Assembly (NCBI GenBank): GCA_015060165.1
Contig: SUZC01000001.1
Location: forward strand, 1 to 64,000
Source: Rikenellaceae bacterium
GTDB lineage: Bacteria; Bacteroidota; Bacteroidia; Bacteroidales; Rikenellaceae
Direction of reading: 5' to 3'
Length of the DNA: 64,000 bases
Below the pieces are notes generated by a model, which saw nothing but the letters and a program-made list of their open reading frames with translations, was not told the DNA's origin and did no database searches. Below, in pieces: positions 42,391 to 52,033 of this stretch. Both the position numbers and the translations under genes were made by a program. The stretch's first letter is position 1. Each line of letters begins with the position of its first letter.

Positions 42391-43728
42391 ATGAAACGTT
42401 TTCTGGTGCTGTTGGTCGGAGTGTTATTGGTGGGTGCAGGAATCTTTACCCATCGTATTATCACGGCTACCCCAGAACCCGATATCCCAAAGGAGTTACA
42501 ATATCGTCTGAATGACTCTTTGTCGAACGCTATGTCCGATCTTCCCTCTACTGAGCGAATGGAGCGATATATCGTAAATTGGATGGCTCGATATAATATT
42601 CGCGGTGCATCGTTGGCGGTAATGAAGGATGAGCACCTTATATATTGTAAAGGTTTTGGATGGGCAGACGAGGAGAGAAATCAACCGGCCGAAGTCGGTC
42701 ATATCTACCGTGTGGCATCGGCATCGAAACTTATTACAGCAGTGGGCGTTATGAAACTTTGCGATGAGGGTTTATTGCAACTCGATGACAAGGTTTTTGG
42801 TGCTGAAGGAATCTTGAAACATCTTACCGAGATCAAGGATAAGCGTGCAGAGAATATCACAGTTCGCCATCTGTTGAACCATACGGCGGGATTTAGCCGT
42901 AGAATGGGCGATCCTATGTTCCGCATTGCCGATATTATCAAATGGGAGGATCTGGATACCACCCCAACGGCTGATGAACTTATCGCATATCAGTTGCGCC
43001 AGCGCCTGCGTGATCGTCCGGGTGGCTCAGCGCAATATTCCAATGTCGGATATTTGGTATTGTCGCGTGTTATAGAGGTAGTATCGGGTAAGAGTTATGA
43101 ACAGTATTTGCAAGAGAATGTCTTGTGGCCTGCTGGATGTTACGATATGCATATTGCCCGAAATTATTACGAGGAGCGTTATCCGATGGAGGTTAAATAT
43201 TATGGTAACGATCCCAATGACCGAATCGAATCGTATGATGGTTCGGGAGCTATGCGACCACGCCAATATGGTGGCCACAACATTCGAGGTTTGCAGGGTG
43301 CTGGAGCATGGGTTTCGTCGGCCGTTGAGATGCTTCGTTTGGTTGCTTCGATTGATGGAAAACCCGGAGTGCCGGATATATTGTCAGCGCAGAGTGTAGC
43401 CGAGATGCATCGTATCACTCGCAAGGGTGATTATGCATTGGGTTGGGCGAGATATCACGAAGGTACGCAAACACTGGTGCGTACGGGTACAATGTCGGGA
43501 ACTTGCGCATATATCGAGCATAAAGCCTCGGGGATATCTTATGCATTTCTAACCAATACAAGTAACTATCGCGGGGCTTCATTTACAAATTCGCTTGGCA
43601 GAATGATTCATACCGCAATGTCGCGTGTCCAGGAGTGGCCATCGGATCGTGATCTGTTTGTCGAGGTACCACGAGTTGATGTAATCCAGAATAAAGAGGA
43701 CTCTAATTCCCCAAAGGATCTATCATAG
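42391..43728 (+). CDS. Serine hydrolase, beta-lactamase fold, exported
   Basis: A 445-residue protein with a signal or anchor segment (FLVLLVGVLLVGAGIF). The SxxK motif is in VASASKLITA (about residue 111), the YxN motif is intact in QYSNVGYLVLS, and LVRTGTMSGT gives an RTG in the KTG position. HLLNHTAGFSRRMGDP and RDRPGG are typical of the class C/esterase group. It differs from the serine hydrolase at 6335 in having the normal YSN. Likely periplasmic peptidase or esterase; substrate unknown. Confidence 0.87.
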   Translation: MKRFLVLLVGVLLVGAGIFTHRIITATPEPDIPKELQYRLNDSLSNAMSDLPSTERMERYIVNWMARYNIRGASLAVMKDEHLIYCKGFGWADEERNQPAEVGHIYRVASASKLITAVGVMKLCDEGLLQLDDKVFGAEGILKHLTEIKDKRAENITVRHLLNHTAGFSRRMGDPMFRIADIIKWEDLDTTPTADELIAYQLRQRLRDRPGGSAQYSNVGYLVLSRVIEVVSGKSYEQYLQENVLWPAGCYDMHIARNYYEERYPMEVKYYGNDPNDRIESYDGSGAMRPRQYGGHNIRGLQGAGAWVSSAVEMLRLVASIDGKPGVPDILSAQSVAEMHRITRKGDYALGWARYHEGTQTLVRTGTMSGTCAYIEHKASGISYAFLTNTSNYRGASFTNSLGRMIHTAMSRVQEWPSDRDLFVEVPRVDVIQNKEDSNSPKDLS

Positions 43729-43761
43729 AGGTCTGTAGTGATGATAGTCCGATACAGAAAT

Positions 43762-43804
43762 AATCCCTAAAATCGTAAATGCGGTTTTAGGGATTTGCTT
43801 TATA
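43762..43804 (+). terminator. Terminator after the serine hydrolase
   Basis: An 11-bp perfect stem AATCCCTAAAA / TTTTAGGGATT with a 12-base loop; the T-tract after it is weak. Confidence 0.55.
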
Positions 43805-43838
43805 GTCAAAACTATTTCGCTATTTGGTTTTTTTTATA

Positions 43839-43846
43839 TACTTTTG
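43839..43846 (+). promoter_or_regulatory. Promoter -7 element for engB
   Basis: TACTTTTG, 28 bases before the ATG, with TTTC at 43815-43818 as a poor -33 match at 20-base spacing. Confidence 0.5.
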
Positions 43847-43874
43847 TGGAAATTAAGCTGATTACCCGTTAGCT

Positions 43875-44462
43875 ATGCAATTGATTAAAGCCGAATTTAA
43901 GTGCAGTTCAGAGAAAATCTCGCAAGTCCCCAAAGATGACTTGCGCGATATTGCATTTATTGGCCGCAGTAATGTGGGTAAATCATCGCTTATCAATATG
44001 CTTACAGGGCGTAAGGGCTTGGCGAAGGTCTCGGCTACTCCCGGTAAGACTCGTCTGATAAATCACTTCTGTATTAACAACGCTTGGTATTTGGTCGATT
44101 TGCCGGGTTATGGTTATGCCCGTGTGTCGAAGAGTCAACGTGGAGAGTTTTCGAAAATCATTCTCGATTATGTATTGAAGTGTGAAAAGATACATTTTTT
44201 ATTTGTCTTGGTGGATTCGCGCTTGGAACCGCAGGCTATTGATCTGAAATTTATCGAGATGCTGGGCGAAAATGGAGTTCCATTTGGGATAATCTTTACC
44301 AAGACCGACAAGTTGTCGGCTACTCAGCGTCGTAAAAGCGTTGAACGTTATTCGGCCAAGCTCGCCGAGCAGTGGGAGGAGTTACCTCCAATGTTCTGCT
44401 CATCGAGCGAAAAGGGCCTTGGACGAGAAGAAATACTCTCGTTTATCGAGAGTTGTTTATAA
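43875..44462 (+). CDS. engB: Ribosome biogenesis GTPase EngB/YsxC
   Basis: A 195-residue GTPase needed for large ribosomal subunit assembly. G1 is GRSNVGKSS; ATPGKTRLINHF covers switch I; G3 is DLPGYGYARVSKSQR; G4 is FTKTDK; G5 is CSSSEKGLG. It ends in a short C-terminal helix. The prs gene follows 82 bases later with its own promoter element, so the two may be partly coupled. The first 20 residues (KAEFKCSSEKISQVPKDD) match the family start. Confidence 0.94.
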   Translation: MQLIKAEFKCSSEKISQVPKDDLRDIAFIGRSNVGKSSLINMLTGRKGLAKVSATPGKTRLINHFCINNAWYLVDLPGYGYARVSKSQRGEFSKIILDYVLKCEKIHFLFVLVDSRLEPQAIDLKFIEMLGENGVPFGIIFTKTDKLSATQRRKSVERYSAKLAEQWEELPPMFCSSSEKGLGREEILSFIESCL

Positions 44463-44511
44463 CTATTTGAAAAGTCGTAGAGAAATTGGCTTTTTAGAAC
44501 ACTATTTTGTA

Positions 44512-44519
44512 TATATTTG
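44512..44519 (+). promoter_or_regulatory. Promoter -7 element for prs
   Basis: TATATTTG, 25 bases before the prs ATG; no good -33 element (TTGG at 44486, 22 bases upstream). Confidence 0.5.
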
Positions 44520-44544
44520 CAAAAACAATAATACAAACTACACA

Positions 44545-45483
44545 ATGGCTATTCATAAGATTAAGTTTTTTACAGGTCGCGCATCGCGTTATCTGGCCGA
44601 GAAGATTGTTGCCAGCTATGGTACAAAGTTGGGCGATTCAGAGATTCTTCAGTTTAGCGACGGAGAGTTCCAGCCCTACTACAACGAGTCAATTCGTGGT
44701 TGCACAGTATTTATCATCCAGTCAACTTTCCCCTCGTCGGATAATTTAATGGAGCTTTTGATGATGATCGATGCTGCTCACCGTGCATCAGCTCACAAGG
44801 TTATCGCTGTAATACCCTATTTCGGATGGGCTCGTCAGGATCGTAAGGATCGTCCTCGCGTGCCAATCGGAGCAAAGTTGGTTGCCAATTTGTTGGTTGC
44901 AGCAGGTGCCGATCGCGTGATGACAATGGATTTGCATGCTGATCAGATTCAGGGATTCTTCGATGTTCCTGTTGATGCTCTCTACGCAAGCGGTATCTTC
45001 GTTCCTTATATCAAGAGCCTCAATATTGAGGATTTGTCAATTGCTTCACCCGATATGGGCGGTGCTAAGCGTGCTCACGCCTATGCAAAGCATTTGCAGA
45101 CTCCTATCATCATCTCTCATAAGGAGCGTGCTAAGGCCAACGTGGTTGGTAGCATGACAGCTATCGGAGAGGTCGAGGGTCGCAATATTCTTATCGTTGA
45201 CGATATGATCGATACAGCAGGTACAATCTGTATGGCAGCCGATATGCTTATGGATAAGGGCGCAAAGAGTGTACGTGCGGTTATTACTCACCCCATTTTG
45301 TCGGGTGCTGCGTATGAGCGTATCAATGCCAGCAAGTTGCAGGAGGTTATCGTTACAGATACTATTCCTCTTAACCCCGAGAAGGATTTACATAAGTTTA
45401 CTGTTCTCTCAGTTGCTGATATCTTCGCAGAGGTTATCGAGCGAGTACACAACTACAAGGAGATCAGCTCTTGCTTCTATTAA
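44545..45483 (+). CDS. prs: Ribose-phosphate pyrophosphokinase
   Basis: Makes PRPP from ribose 5-phosphate and ATP for nucleotide, His and Trp synthesis; 312 residues. The start at 44545 (MAIHKIKFFTGRASRYLAEK) fits the family and the promoter just upstream; the frame is open for 200 more bases into engB, but without similarity. GWARQDRKDRPRVPIGAKL is the flexible loop, DLHADQIQGFFDVPVD the Mg/ribose region and LIVDDMIDTAGT the PRPP-binding loop. Codon use is strongly biased, as expected for an abundant enzyme. Confidence 0.96.
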   Translation: MAIHKIKFFTGRASRYLAEKIVASYGTKLGDSEILQFSDGEFQPYYNESIRGCTVFIIQSTFPSSDNLMELLMMIDAAHRASAHKVIAVIPYFGWARQDRKDRPRVPIGAKLVANLLVAAGADRVMTMDLHADQIQGFFDVPVDALYASGIFVPYIKSLNIEDLSIASPDMGGAKRAHAYAKHLQTPIIISHKERAKANVVGSMTAIGEVEGRNILIVDDMIDTAGTICMAADMLMDKGAKSVRAVITHPILSGAAYERINASKLQEVIVTDTIPLNPEKDLHKFTVLSVADIFAEVIERVHNYKEISSCFY

Positions 45484-45501
45484 TAGATTCAGTTGAAAAT
45501 T

Positions 45502-45540
45502 AAGTCCGCTTAACCCGAAAGTTAAGCGGACTTTTTTTTG
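45502..45540. terminator. Terminator after prs
   Basis: A perfect 13-bp stem AAGTCCGCTTAAC / GTTAAGCGGACTT with loop CCGAAA and a run of eight T residues. It lies between convergent genes and may serve both. Confidence 0.9.
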
Positions 45541-45622
45541 TGTTTTGATTGTTTATTAGGGTAATATCTTGCTTGTATGAGGTTCGCTTTACAGTAAACC
45601 TCTCGCATTATATAGCGTCACT

Positions 45623-46744
45623 TTATTCTATATTGATATTTCTGCAGTTATACTTATCCTCGATAACTCCATCTTTGAGTACAACCATACCGTTTGTAGC
45701 TCTGAGCATAGTCTTCATTACCGTAGCGTCAATGTTGTAACAACGCACCTCTGCCCCATTGCCGAAATCGTAATACGTTGCACTGCGTAGTGGCTTGGGC
45801 GTGATACAAATCGCATAGCCTCCGCTCTTGTCTGCGTACTCTACTACCTTACGCATACGCTCCTTGCAACGTTTGTTGAGTTTGGCTGGGTCGGTCACGC
45901 ACAACAGATATACATAACCTTCGCGGGTTAAAACCTCTTTGGTTACGCTGCCTTCGGGGTCTGAAATCGAGAATTCACTAACAAGAGTCTGCACAACATT
46001 TGACTCGTTGTCAACACGGGTCTCAACCCACTCCCACTTATCCTCGTTCTGCCACTCAGTATCATCGATAGAGAATTCGCGTATTTTTCCGGTCTTTTTG
46101 TTTCGATATACAAGTACATACTCCTCTACGGCCATATCTTCGCTGCCGGTATCGTGCTGAGCTTCAATCATTTCGTATATGTTGGCTCCCTTCTTGTATG
46201 GAAGGAAGTCAATCATCGGCAGATTGTAATAGCAGTAAACTCCTACACCCATAGCAATCGAGAAGAAAAGACAAGTGAGCAGAATCTCAATCTTGCTGAA
46301 CTCCAATATGCGGTGGCGACGATAACGATACCATACAATCGCAACCATAGGCAGAATGATAAGGTTCTTAAAGAATGTCTCCCACGGCGAAAGTTTCAAT
46401 GCATCACCAAAACAGCCACAATCCTCCACCGGAATCCACGTCGCACTGAGGAACGTAAGTATGGTGAAGAATATCATCGACACAAGTGCAAATATCGAGA
46501 TGAGTCGGGTGCGAACTTTGAAGGTCAGCATCAATCCCATCATAAGCTCAGCTCCGCACAGCCAGATTGAGAATATCATACTATATGGTATAAGGTCATC
46601 TAAACCATATATCGAGAGATATTCATTGACCTTCAATGCAGTTCCCCAGGGATCGACGGCTTTGACGAATCCCGAGAATGCAAATACAAGTCCTGCTGCG
46701 ACTCTACAAAAATGGGCTACAATATTTAATGTGCGCGAAGCCAT
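45623..46744 (-). CDS. DoxX/MauE-type membrane protein (BT_3928-like)
   Basis: A 373-residue protein. The N-terminal half is a four-helix DoxX/MauE-like membrane domain (FCRVAAGLVFAFSGFVKAVD, LCGAELMMGLMLTFKVRTRL, and the conserved DCGCFGDALKLSPWETFFKN). The second half, after a further helix near residue 155, is a soluble region rich in charged residues with no domain I recognise, ending MVVLKDGVIEDKYNC, which resembles the end of a thioredoxin-like fold. It starts 3 bases after tmk. The Cys pair in DCGC suggests a redox role, inferred only. Confidence 0.75.
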   Translation of the reverse strand: MASRTLNIVAHFCRVAAGLVFAFSGFVKAVDPWGTALKVNEYLSIYGLDDLIPYSMIFSIWLCGAELMMGLMLTFKVRTRLISIFALVSMIFFTILTFLSATWIPVEDCGCFGDALKLSPWETFFKNLIILPMVAIVWYRYRRHRILEFSKIEILLTCLFFSIAMGVGVYCYYNLPMIDFLPYKKGANIYEMIEAQHDTGSEDMAVEEYVLVYRNKKTGKIREFSIDDTEWQNEDKWEWVETRVDNESNVVQTLVSEFSISDPEGSVTKEVLTREGYVYLLCVTDPAKLNKRCKERMRKVVEYADKSGGYAICITPKPLRSATYYDFGNGAEVRCYNIDATVMKTMLRATNGMVVLKDGVIEDKYNCRNINIE

Positions 46745-46747
46745 AAA

Positions 46748-47431
46748 CTATTTCATATATTGTGTTATGATATCTTTGATTTTGGCTGAAATAATCTCAG
46801 GCGTAGCCATTGTCTGATCTTCGGTGCTGCAATCCACTACGTGTAGGTTCTCGTCATATTCAGCAGCTGATAGATATACCTCGCGAACCATACGCTGCAA
46901 ATCGAGCGATGATTCGTGAATATCCTTCTGTCCATTCAAATAGTCGCGATCGTCTCCCGTACGTACCTCCTGTAAGAGCTTTCGCTCAGTGAAGGCAAAT
47001 GGAACATCCAGGAATATCGACAAATCTGGCTGTGGAACCTTGAAGTAATCATACTCCAGATCGAGAATCCATTTTCTGAGCTTCTCACGCTCCTCAGTCG
47101 ACGACATCTTAGCACATTGGTAACCGATATTTGAGTAAACGTATCTATCACATATAACAACCTTGCCCTCCTCGATCCATCCGCGAATCATTGAAGCCGC
47201 ATCGCGTCTATCCTCAGCATAAAGTAGTGCTACTACATATGGGTCAACCTGCTCGATGCTACCCAATTCGCCTCGTAAAAAGCGGGCTATCATCTCTCCG
47301 AAAAAAGGTGCATCGAATCGCGGGAAGTGAAGGTATTCGCTCTCCAATCCTTGCTCGGCAAACATTTTTCGTAGTGCTGCAATCTGAGTCGATTTTCCCG
47401 ACCCGTCAACTCCCTCAAGTACTATAAACAT
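46748..47431 (-). CDS. tmk: Thymidylate kinase
   Basis: Phosphorylates dTMP to dTDP, 227 residues. The P-loop is LEGVDGSGKSTQ (about residues 5-16). VICDRYVYSNIGYQ is the DR(Y/F) motif that binds dTMP, and the LID region follows FLDVPFAFTERKLLQ. There is an insert around EEREKLRKWILDLEYDYFKVP typical of Bacteroidota Tmk. It is placed 137 bases after sufS, with a TAATTTTG element at the sufS stop codon that could be its promoter. Confidence 0.93.
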   Translation of the reverse strand: MFIVLEGVDGSGKSTQIAALRKMFAEQGLESEYLHFPRFDAPFFGEMIARFLRGELGSIEQVDPYVVALLYAEDRRDAASMIRGWIEEGKVVICDRYVYSNIGYQCAKMSSTEEREKLRKWILDLEYDYFKVPQPDLSIFLDVPFAFTERKLLQEVRTGDDRDYLNGQKDIHESSLDLQRMVREVYLSAAEYDENLHVVDCSTEDQTMATPEIISAKIKDIITQYMK

Positions 47432-47568
47432 TTGTTTATCAAGTTTAGGTTTTTATTTGTTATATCTCTTTTCAATCCTTATGGCCTACTCCGTTACATC
47501 ATTGTGGGTATTAGCCATATCATCTTTGCCGGATATTCTTTCTGTTTTGCGGACTTGGTCTTCCAAAA

Positions 47569-48786
47569 TTATCTTAGCATCCTTACAGCTCGCTCTACGC
47601 CCTTAACCAACGCATCAATTTCAGCTTTGGTGTTGTATAGGGCAAACGATGCTCGGCACATTCCTGTTATTGAGTAGTGTTGCATCACTGGCTCAGCGCA
47701 GTGCTGGCCTGTCCTGATTGCAATACCCAATTTGTCGAGAATCATCCCCAGATCGTAGTGGTGAACACCCTCGACATTAAACGATACGATAGAACACTTG
47801 TTCAAAGTAGTTCCATAAATTTGAAGTCCATCAATGTCACGTAAAGCCTGCTCAGCATAACGAGTCAACTCTCTTTCGTGGCTCTCTACCGCTGCCAAAT
47901 CGAGCGTTTTGAGATATTTTATCGCCTCGCCAAGACCAATTGCTCCGACAAAATTTGCTGTGCCCGCCTCGAATTTGAGAGGTAGTGGTGCGTAAGTAGT
48001 ACGTTGGAACGATACCCTGTCGACCATATCTCCACCACACATAAATGGTGGCATCTGCTCTAAAATTTCACGCTTGCCGTAGAGTACGCCTATGCCCGTT
48101 GGGCCATATAACTTGTGGCCAGAGAATGCATAGAAGTCACAATCAAGGCTCTTTACGTCTACCCCACCGTGTACTACGCCTTGGCATCCATCAACCGTAA
48201 CGTAAGCACCTGCGGCGTGGGCTTTGGCTATAATCTGCTCCAAATCAGGGCAGGTGCCAAGTGTGTTTGATGCTTGAGTGACAGCCACCATTCGGCTTCT
48301 ATCATCGAGTAGAGAATCGAGCTTTTCGATCATTAGACGACCATCATAATCAAATGGCAATACTCTAATCTCTACTCCTTTGCGCTGTGCTATAAGTTGC
48401 CACGGCACAATATTGGAGTGGTGCTCCATCTCGCTTATGATGATGTTGTCGCCTTGCTGCAAGAATCTTTCTCCCCACGCGTATGCGATAGTGTTGAGCG
48501 ATGCGGTAGCTCCAGCCGTAAAGATTATCTCCTCGCGATGTTCGGCTCCGATATATTGGCGTATGATCTCACGTGCCTGCTCGTACATCTCGGTTGCCAT
48601 CTCCGATAGATGGTGCACACCACGATGGATGTTTGCATTGTGCAGACGCAACATTTCGTCTACTCGCTCAATAACCTGCAATGGCTTTTGGGCGGTAGCT
48701 CCACTATCGAGATAGACCAACTCTTTGCCGTTTACTTGGCGGCTAAGAATTGGGAAATCTCTGCGTATCTTCTCTACGTCGAACAT
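47569..48786 (-). CDS. sufS: Cysteine desulfurase SufS
   Basis: PLP enzyme that supplies sulfur for Fe-S assembly; 405 residues from the ATG at 48786 (MFDVEKIRRDFPILSR); the frame is open slightly upstream only through a TTG. LDSGATAQKPLQVIE is the class II desulfurase start. The PLP Lys is in FSGHKLYGPTGIGVLYG, and the persulfide Cys in RTGQHCAEPVM. It is the last of four suf genes (BCDS order), 23 bases after sufD. No sufE or sufU is in the window to accept the sulfur. Confidence 0.95.
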   Translation of the reverse strand: MFDVEKIRRDFPILSRQVNGKELVYLDSGATAQKPLQVIERVDEMLRLHNANIHRGVHHLSEMATEMYEQAREIIRQYIGAEHREEIIFTAGATASLNTIAYAWGERFLQQGDNIIISEMEHHSNIVPWQLIAQRKGVEIRVLPFDYDGRLMIEKLDSLLDDRSRMVAVTQASNTLGTCPDLEQIIAKAHAAGAYVTVDGCQGVVHGGVDVKSLDCDFYAFSGHKLYGPTGIGVLYGKREILEQMPPFMCGGDMVDRVSFQRTTYAPLPLKFEAGTANFVGAIGLGEAIKYLKTLDLAAVESHERELTRYAEQALRDIDGLQIYGTTLNKCSIVSFNVEGVHHYDLGMILDKLGIAIRTGQHCAEPVMQHYSITGMCRASFALYNTKAEIDALVKGVERAVRMLR

Positions 48787-48809
48787 AACCTTTTTTATCA
48801 ACTCTATAA

Positions 48810-49628
48810 TTAGATATTCTCCAACTTAGCACTCAATTCATCCGAAAGTTCGTCTGATAGAGTCTTCGACGATAATGCAATATCTTTTACAAATCCCTCG
48901 ATTTGCAACTTACGAGCTTGAGTCTCCGACAATCCGCGTTGACGCATATACATAATAGCCTCGCCATCCAACTGCCCAACGGTAGCTCCGTGAGAACACT
49001 TCACATCGTCGGCATAAATTTCGAGCTGAGGCTTTGTGATAATCTTCGATTCGCGACCGATCTCTATATTACGGCTGGTTTGTCGAGCATCGGTACGCTG
49101 AGCATCCGGGGCTACGTATACCAATCCATTGAACTCTCCAACGGCCTCTCCTGCAGCTACACCCTTTACCAGAGAGTCACTCGTACAGTCCGAGAAGTTG
49201 TGGTTTACTCTGACGTTTACCCTTGTGCGCTCCTTATCAGCGACAACAAATGCACTACGCAATACATTTGATGCTTGTTTGCCATTAAGGTTAATTGTGT
49301 AGTCAGCTATCGCATCGGCAACTACAATGCTTGTTATGTCGCATATGCTGCCTGCTTGCTGGCGGATATTACACTCAGCAAATGCTCCTGCAAGGAATAC
49401 TTCCACAAGATTCAACTTTCCGCACGGACCTACATCAAACGACAACTTGGATGTGTCGGCTGATGTGTGCAATACTACCACCGATTCGTTCTGATTCTCT
49501 GCGACGCAGAACTCTGTGGTCTCAGGGTTAATCAAAAGTTCAGCCGTATTGCCATCAGCTAGCGAGAACTCTCCTCCTGATGACTCAACGTCGATACCGC
49601 ACCCCTTTATGTAATCGAGTAATCTCAT
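48810..49628 (-). CDS. sufD: SufD, short form
   Basis: Scaffold protein of the SufBCD complex. At 272 residues it is much shorter than the usual 420-450. The retained part is the beta-helix core and C-terminal helices: RNIEIGRESKIITKPQLEIY, then ADDVKCSHGATVGQLDGEAI with the conserved His, and YMRQRGLSETQARKLQIEGF. The usual N-terminal helical region is missing, and the first 20 residues (MRLLDYIKGCGIDVESSGGE) begin abruptly. No frame break is visible, so this seems a compact but intact gene between sufC and sufS. Confidence 0.87.
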   Translation of the reverse strand: MRLLDYIKGCGIDVESSGGEFSLADGNTAELLINPETTEFCVAENQNESVVVLHTSADTSKLSFDVGPCGKLNLVEVFLAGAFAECNIRQQAGSICDITSIVVADAIADYTINLNGKQASNVLRSAFVVADKERTRVNVRVNHNFSDCTSDSLVKGVAAGEAVGEFNGLVYVAPDAQRTDARQTSRNIEIGRESKIITKPQLEIYADDVKCSHGATVGQLDGEAIMYMRQRGLSETQARKLQIEGFVKDIALSSKTLSDELSDELSAKLENI

Positions 49629-49633
49629 CCGTC

Positions 49634-50386
49634 CTACTCTTTATAGTCATTAATTAGCCAATCGTAACCCTCCTTTTCCAGTTTCAGTGCCAACGTCTTA
49701 TCGCCAGAATAGATAATACGTCCCTTGTAGAGAACGTGGACAAAGTCAGGAACGATGTAATCCAGCAGACGCTGGTAGTGAGTGATTACAACCGTAGCGT
49801 TCTCCTGGGTATGGAGTTTTGTTACGCCGGTAGCCACAATACGAAGGGCATCGATATCAAGACCAGAATCGGTCTCATCCAAAATGGCAAGTTTAGGTTC
49901 AAGCATAGCCATTTGGAAGATTTCGTTCTTCTTCTTCTCTCCGCCGGAAAAACCTTCGTTTACTGCACGGTTTGTGAGTTTGCTATCCAACTCCACAACA
50001 GCACTCTTGGCTCGCATCATTCGCAGGAATTCTCCTGCCGATAATGGCTCTTCACCTCGGAATTTGCGCTGCTCATTGACAGCCATTTTCATAAAGTTGG
50101 CCATTGTTACACCAGGAATCTCAACCGGATATTGGAATCCAAGAAAAAGACCCAAGCGAGCTCTATCCTCAATAGAAAGGTCCAATAGATTCTGGCCCAT
50201 AAACTCTACCGAGCCGCTGGTTACGGTGAATTTCTCGTTGCCGGCCAAAACCGAAGCAAATGTACTCTTTCCTGAACCATTGGGACCCATTATAGCGTGT
50301 ACCTCACCAGGGCGAACTTCGAGGTTGATGCCACGAAGTATCTCTTTTTCGCCAACTGAGGCGTGCAAATCTTTTACACTTAGCAT
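49634..50386 (-). CDS. sufC: Fe-S assembly ATPase SufC
   Basis: ABC-type ATPase of 250 residues that drives the SufBCD scaffold. Walker A is GPNGSGKST (about residues 33-41), the Q-loop is in LFLGFQYPVEIPG, the signature is FSGGEKKKNEIFQ, and Walker B with the catalytic Glu is LAILDETDSGLD; the final switch His is in VVITHYQRLL. GGEKKKNE and DETDSGLD are SufC-specific. It lies 5 bases before sufD and 44 after sufB. Confidence 0.97.
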   Translation of the reverse strand: MLSVKDLHASVGEKEILRGINLEVRPGEVHAIMGPNGSGKSTFASVLAGNEKFTVTSGSVEFMGQNLLDLSIEDRARLGLFLGFQYPVEIPGVTMANFMKMAVNEQRKFRGEEPLSAGEFLRMMRAKSAVVELDSKLTNRAVNEGFSGGEKKKNEIFQMAMLEPKLAILDETDSGLDIDALRIVATGVTKLHTQENATVVITHYQRLLDYIVPDFVHVLYKGRIIYSGDKTLALKLEKEGYDWLINDYKE

Positions 50387-50430
50387 ATTATTGTATTTAT
50401 TTCAATTATCACTTCAATTAAATGGAGGCA

Positions 50431-51876
50431 TTAACCCACAGAGCCTTCCAGACTCAATGCCAACAGCTTCTGTGCTTCCACTGCAAATTCCATTGGTAAC
50501 TTAGCCAATACCTCGCGGGCATATCCGTTGACAATCAATCCAACAGCATCCTCAGTTGAGAGACCTCGTTGATTGCAGTAGAATAGCTGCTCCTCCGAAA
50601 TTTTCGAGGTGGTAGCCTCGTGCTCCAATACAGCCGTAGGATTGTGAGAGTCAATTTCAGGGAATGTATGAGCTCCGCACTTATCGCCAATAAGCAACGA
50701 GTCGCATTGTGAATAGTTACGAGCATTATCGGCTCCCTTGGCAACTCTGACCAAGCCACGGTATGCATTCTGACTACGGCCAGCCGAGATGCCCTTTGAA
50801 ACTATGCGGCTACGAGTGTTGCGACCAATGTGAATCATCTTTGTGCCAGTGTCGGCCTGCTGAAAATTGTTAGTCATTGCAACCGAGTAGAACTCGCCTA
50901 CCGAGTTGTCTCCAAGCAATACGCAGCTAGGATATTTCCAAGTGATAGCCGAGCCGGTCTCTACCTGAGTCCAAGACAAACGCCCATTCTCACGGCATAG
51001 GCCACGCTTTGTAACAAAGTTGTAGATACCTCCTTTACCCTCTTTGTCGCCAGGATACCAGTTCTGTACTGTTGAGTATTTTACCTCAGCATCCTTTTCG
51101 ACGATAATCTCTACCACGGCTGCGTGAAGCTGGTTCTCATCGCGACGAGGAGCGGTGCAACCCTCCAAATAACTTACGTATGCACCCTCGTCGGCAACAA
51201 GCAATGTGCGTTCAAACTGTCCTGTACCCTCGGCATTGATTCTAAAATAGGTCGAGAGCTCCATCGGACAACGTACACCCTTGGGAATATAACAGAATGA
51301 ACCATCTGAAAATACTGCTGCGTTCAATGCTGCATAGAAGTTGTCGGTGTAAGGCACGACCGTTCCTAAATACTTCTTGACCAATTCTGGGTACTCCTTA
51401 ATAGCCTCTGAAATAGAGCAGAATATAATGCCTTTCTCGGCCAGCGTCTCACGGAATGTGGTCTTAACCGACACCGAGTCCATAACTGCATCAACGGCAA
51501 CTCCAGCCAGTGCCATCTGCTCCTCCAATGGAATACCTAATTTATCAAACGTACGTTTTAACTCAGGGTCTACCTCGTCCATCGAGCCAAGCTTCTTTTT
51601 GGGCTTAGGAGCAGCATAGTAGATGACATCCTGAAAGTCTATCTCGGGTATATCTAAATGAGCCCAATTGGGATGCTTCATTGTCAGCCAATGGCGGTAT
51701 GCTTTCAAACGACGCTCAAGCATCCATTCGGGTTCTTGCTTTTTGGCCGAAATTAAGCGAATCACATCCTCGTTGAGTCCTTTGCCTATGGTTTCGGTCT
51801 CAATGTCGGATGTGAATCCATACTTATATTCGCCCAGCTCTATGTTGTCTAATATTTCTCTATCTTTTTCTGCCAT
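50431..51876 (-). CDS. sufB: Fe-S cluster assembly scaffold SufB
   Basis: A 481-residue scaffold subunit and first gene of the suf operon. The ATG at 51876 ([20 protein letters not shown]) is taken as start; the longer frame relies on a [40 protein letters not shown] and [20 protein letters not shown] are characteristic. The cluster-forming Cys region is [20 protein letters not shown], near the end of the beta-helix. Together with sufC, sufD and sufS it forms a complete core SUF machinery for anaerobic or oxidative-stress Fe-S synthesis. Confidence 0.96.
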   Translation of the reverse strand: MAEKDREILDNIELGEYKYGFTSDIETETIGKGLNEDVIRLISAKKQEPEWMLERRLKAYRHWLTMKHPNWAHLDIPEIDFQDVIYYAAPKPKKKLGSMDEVDPELKRTFDKLGIPLEEQMALAGVAVDAVMDSVSVKTTFRETLAEKGIIFCSISEAIKEYPELVKKYLGTVVPYTDNFYAALNAAVFSDGSFCYIPKGVRCPMELSTYFRINAEGTGQFERTLLVADEGAYVSYLEGCTAPRRDENQLHAAVVEIIVEKDAEVKYSTVQNWYPGDKEGKGGIYNFVTKRGLCRENGRLSWTQVETGSAITWKYPSCVLLGDNSVGEFYSVAMTNNFQQADTGTKMIHIGRNTRSRIVSKGISAGRSQNAYRGLVRVAKGADNARNYSQCDSLLIGDKCGAHTFPEIDSHNPTAVLEHEATTSKISEEQLFYCNQRGLSTEDAVGLIVNGYAREVLAKLPMEFAVEAQKLLALSLEGSVG

Positions 51877-51897
51877 AACAAATTTGGTAATAGCCCA

Positions 51898-51905
51898 CAA
51901 AAATA
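51898..51905 (-). promoter_or_regulatory. Promoter -7 element for the suf operon
   Basis: TATTTTTG on the minus strand, 22 bases before the sufB ATG. No IscR-like or Fur-like site is recognisable. Confidence 0.45.
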
Positions 51906-51980
51906 CAAAAAATAATTGATAATTCTATGGCCATTTAACTATTTACATAACAAATTACTCACCAATCTATTATAACAGAC

Positions 51981-52007
51981 AGGGGATATACCGAAAGTAT
52001 ATCCCCT
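51981..52007. terminator. Hairpin between serine hydrolase and suf genes
   Basis: A perfect 11-bp stem AGGGGATATAC / GTATATCCCCT with loop CGAAA, just past the stop codon of the leftward serine hydrolase. A T-tract follows on the plus strand (52013-52021) but not on the minus, so its direction is odd. Confidence 0.5.
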
Positions 52008-52033
52008 ATAATCATTTTTTTTGTATGAATTGC

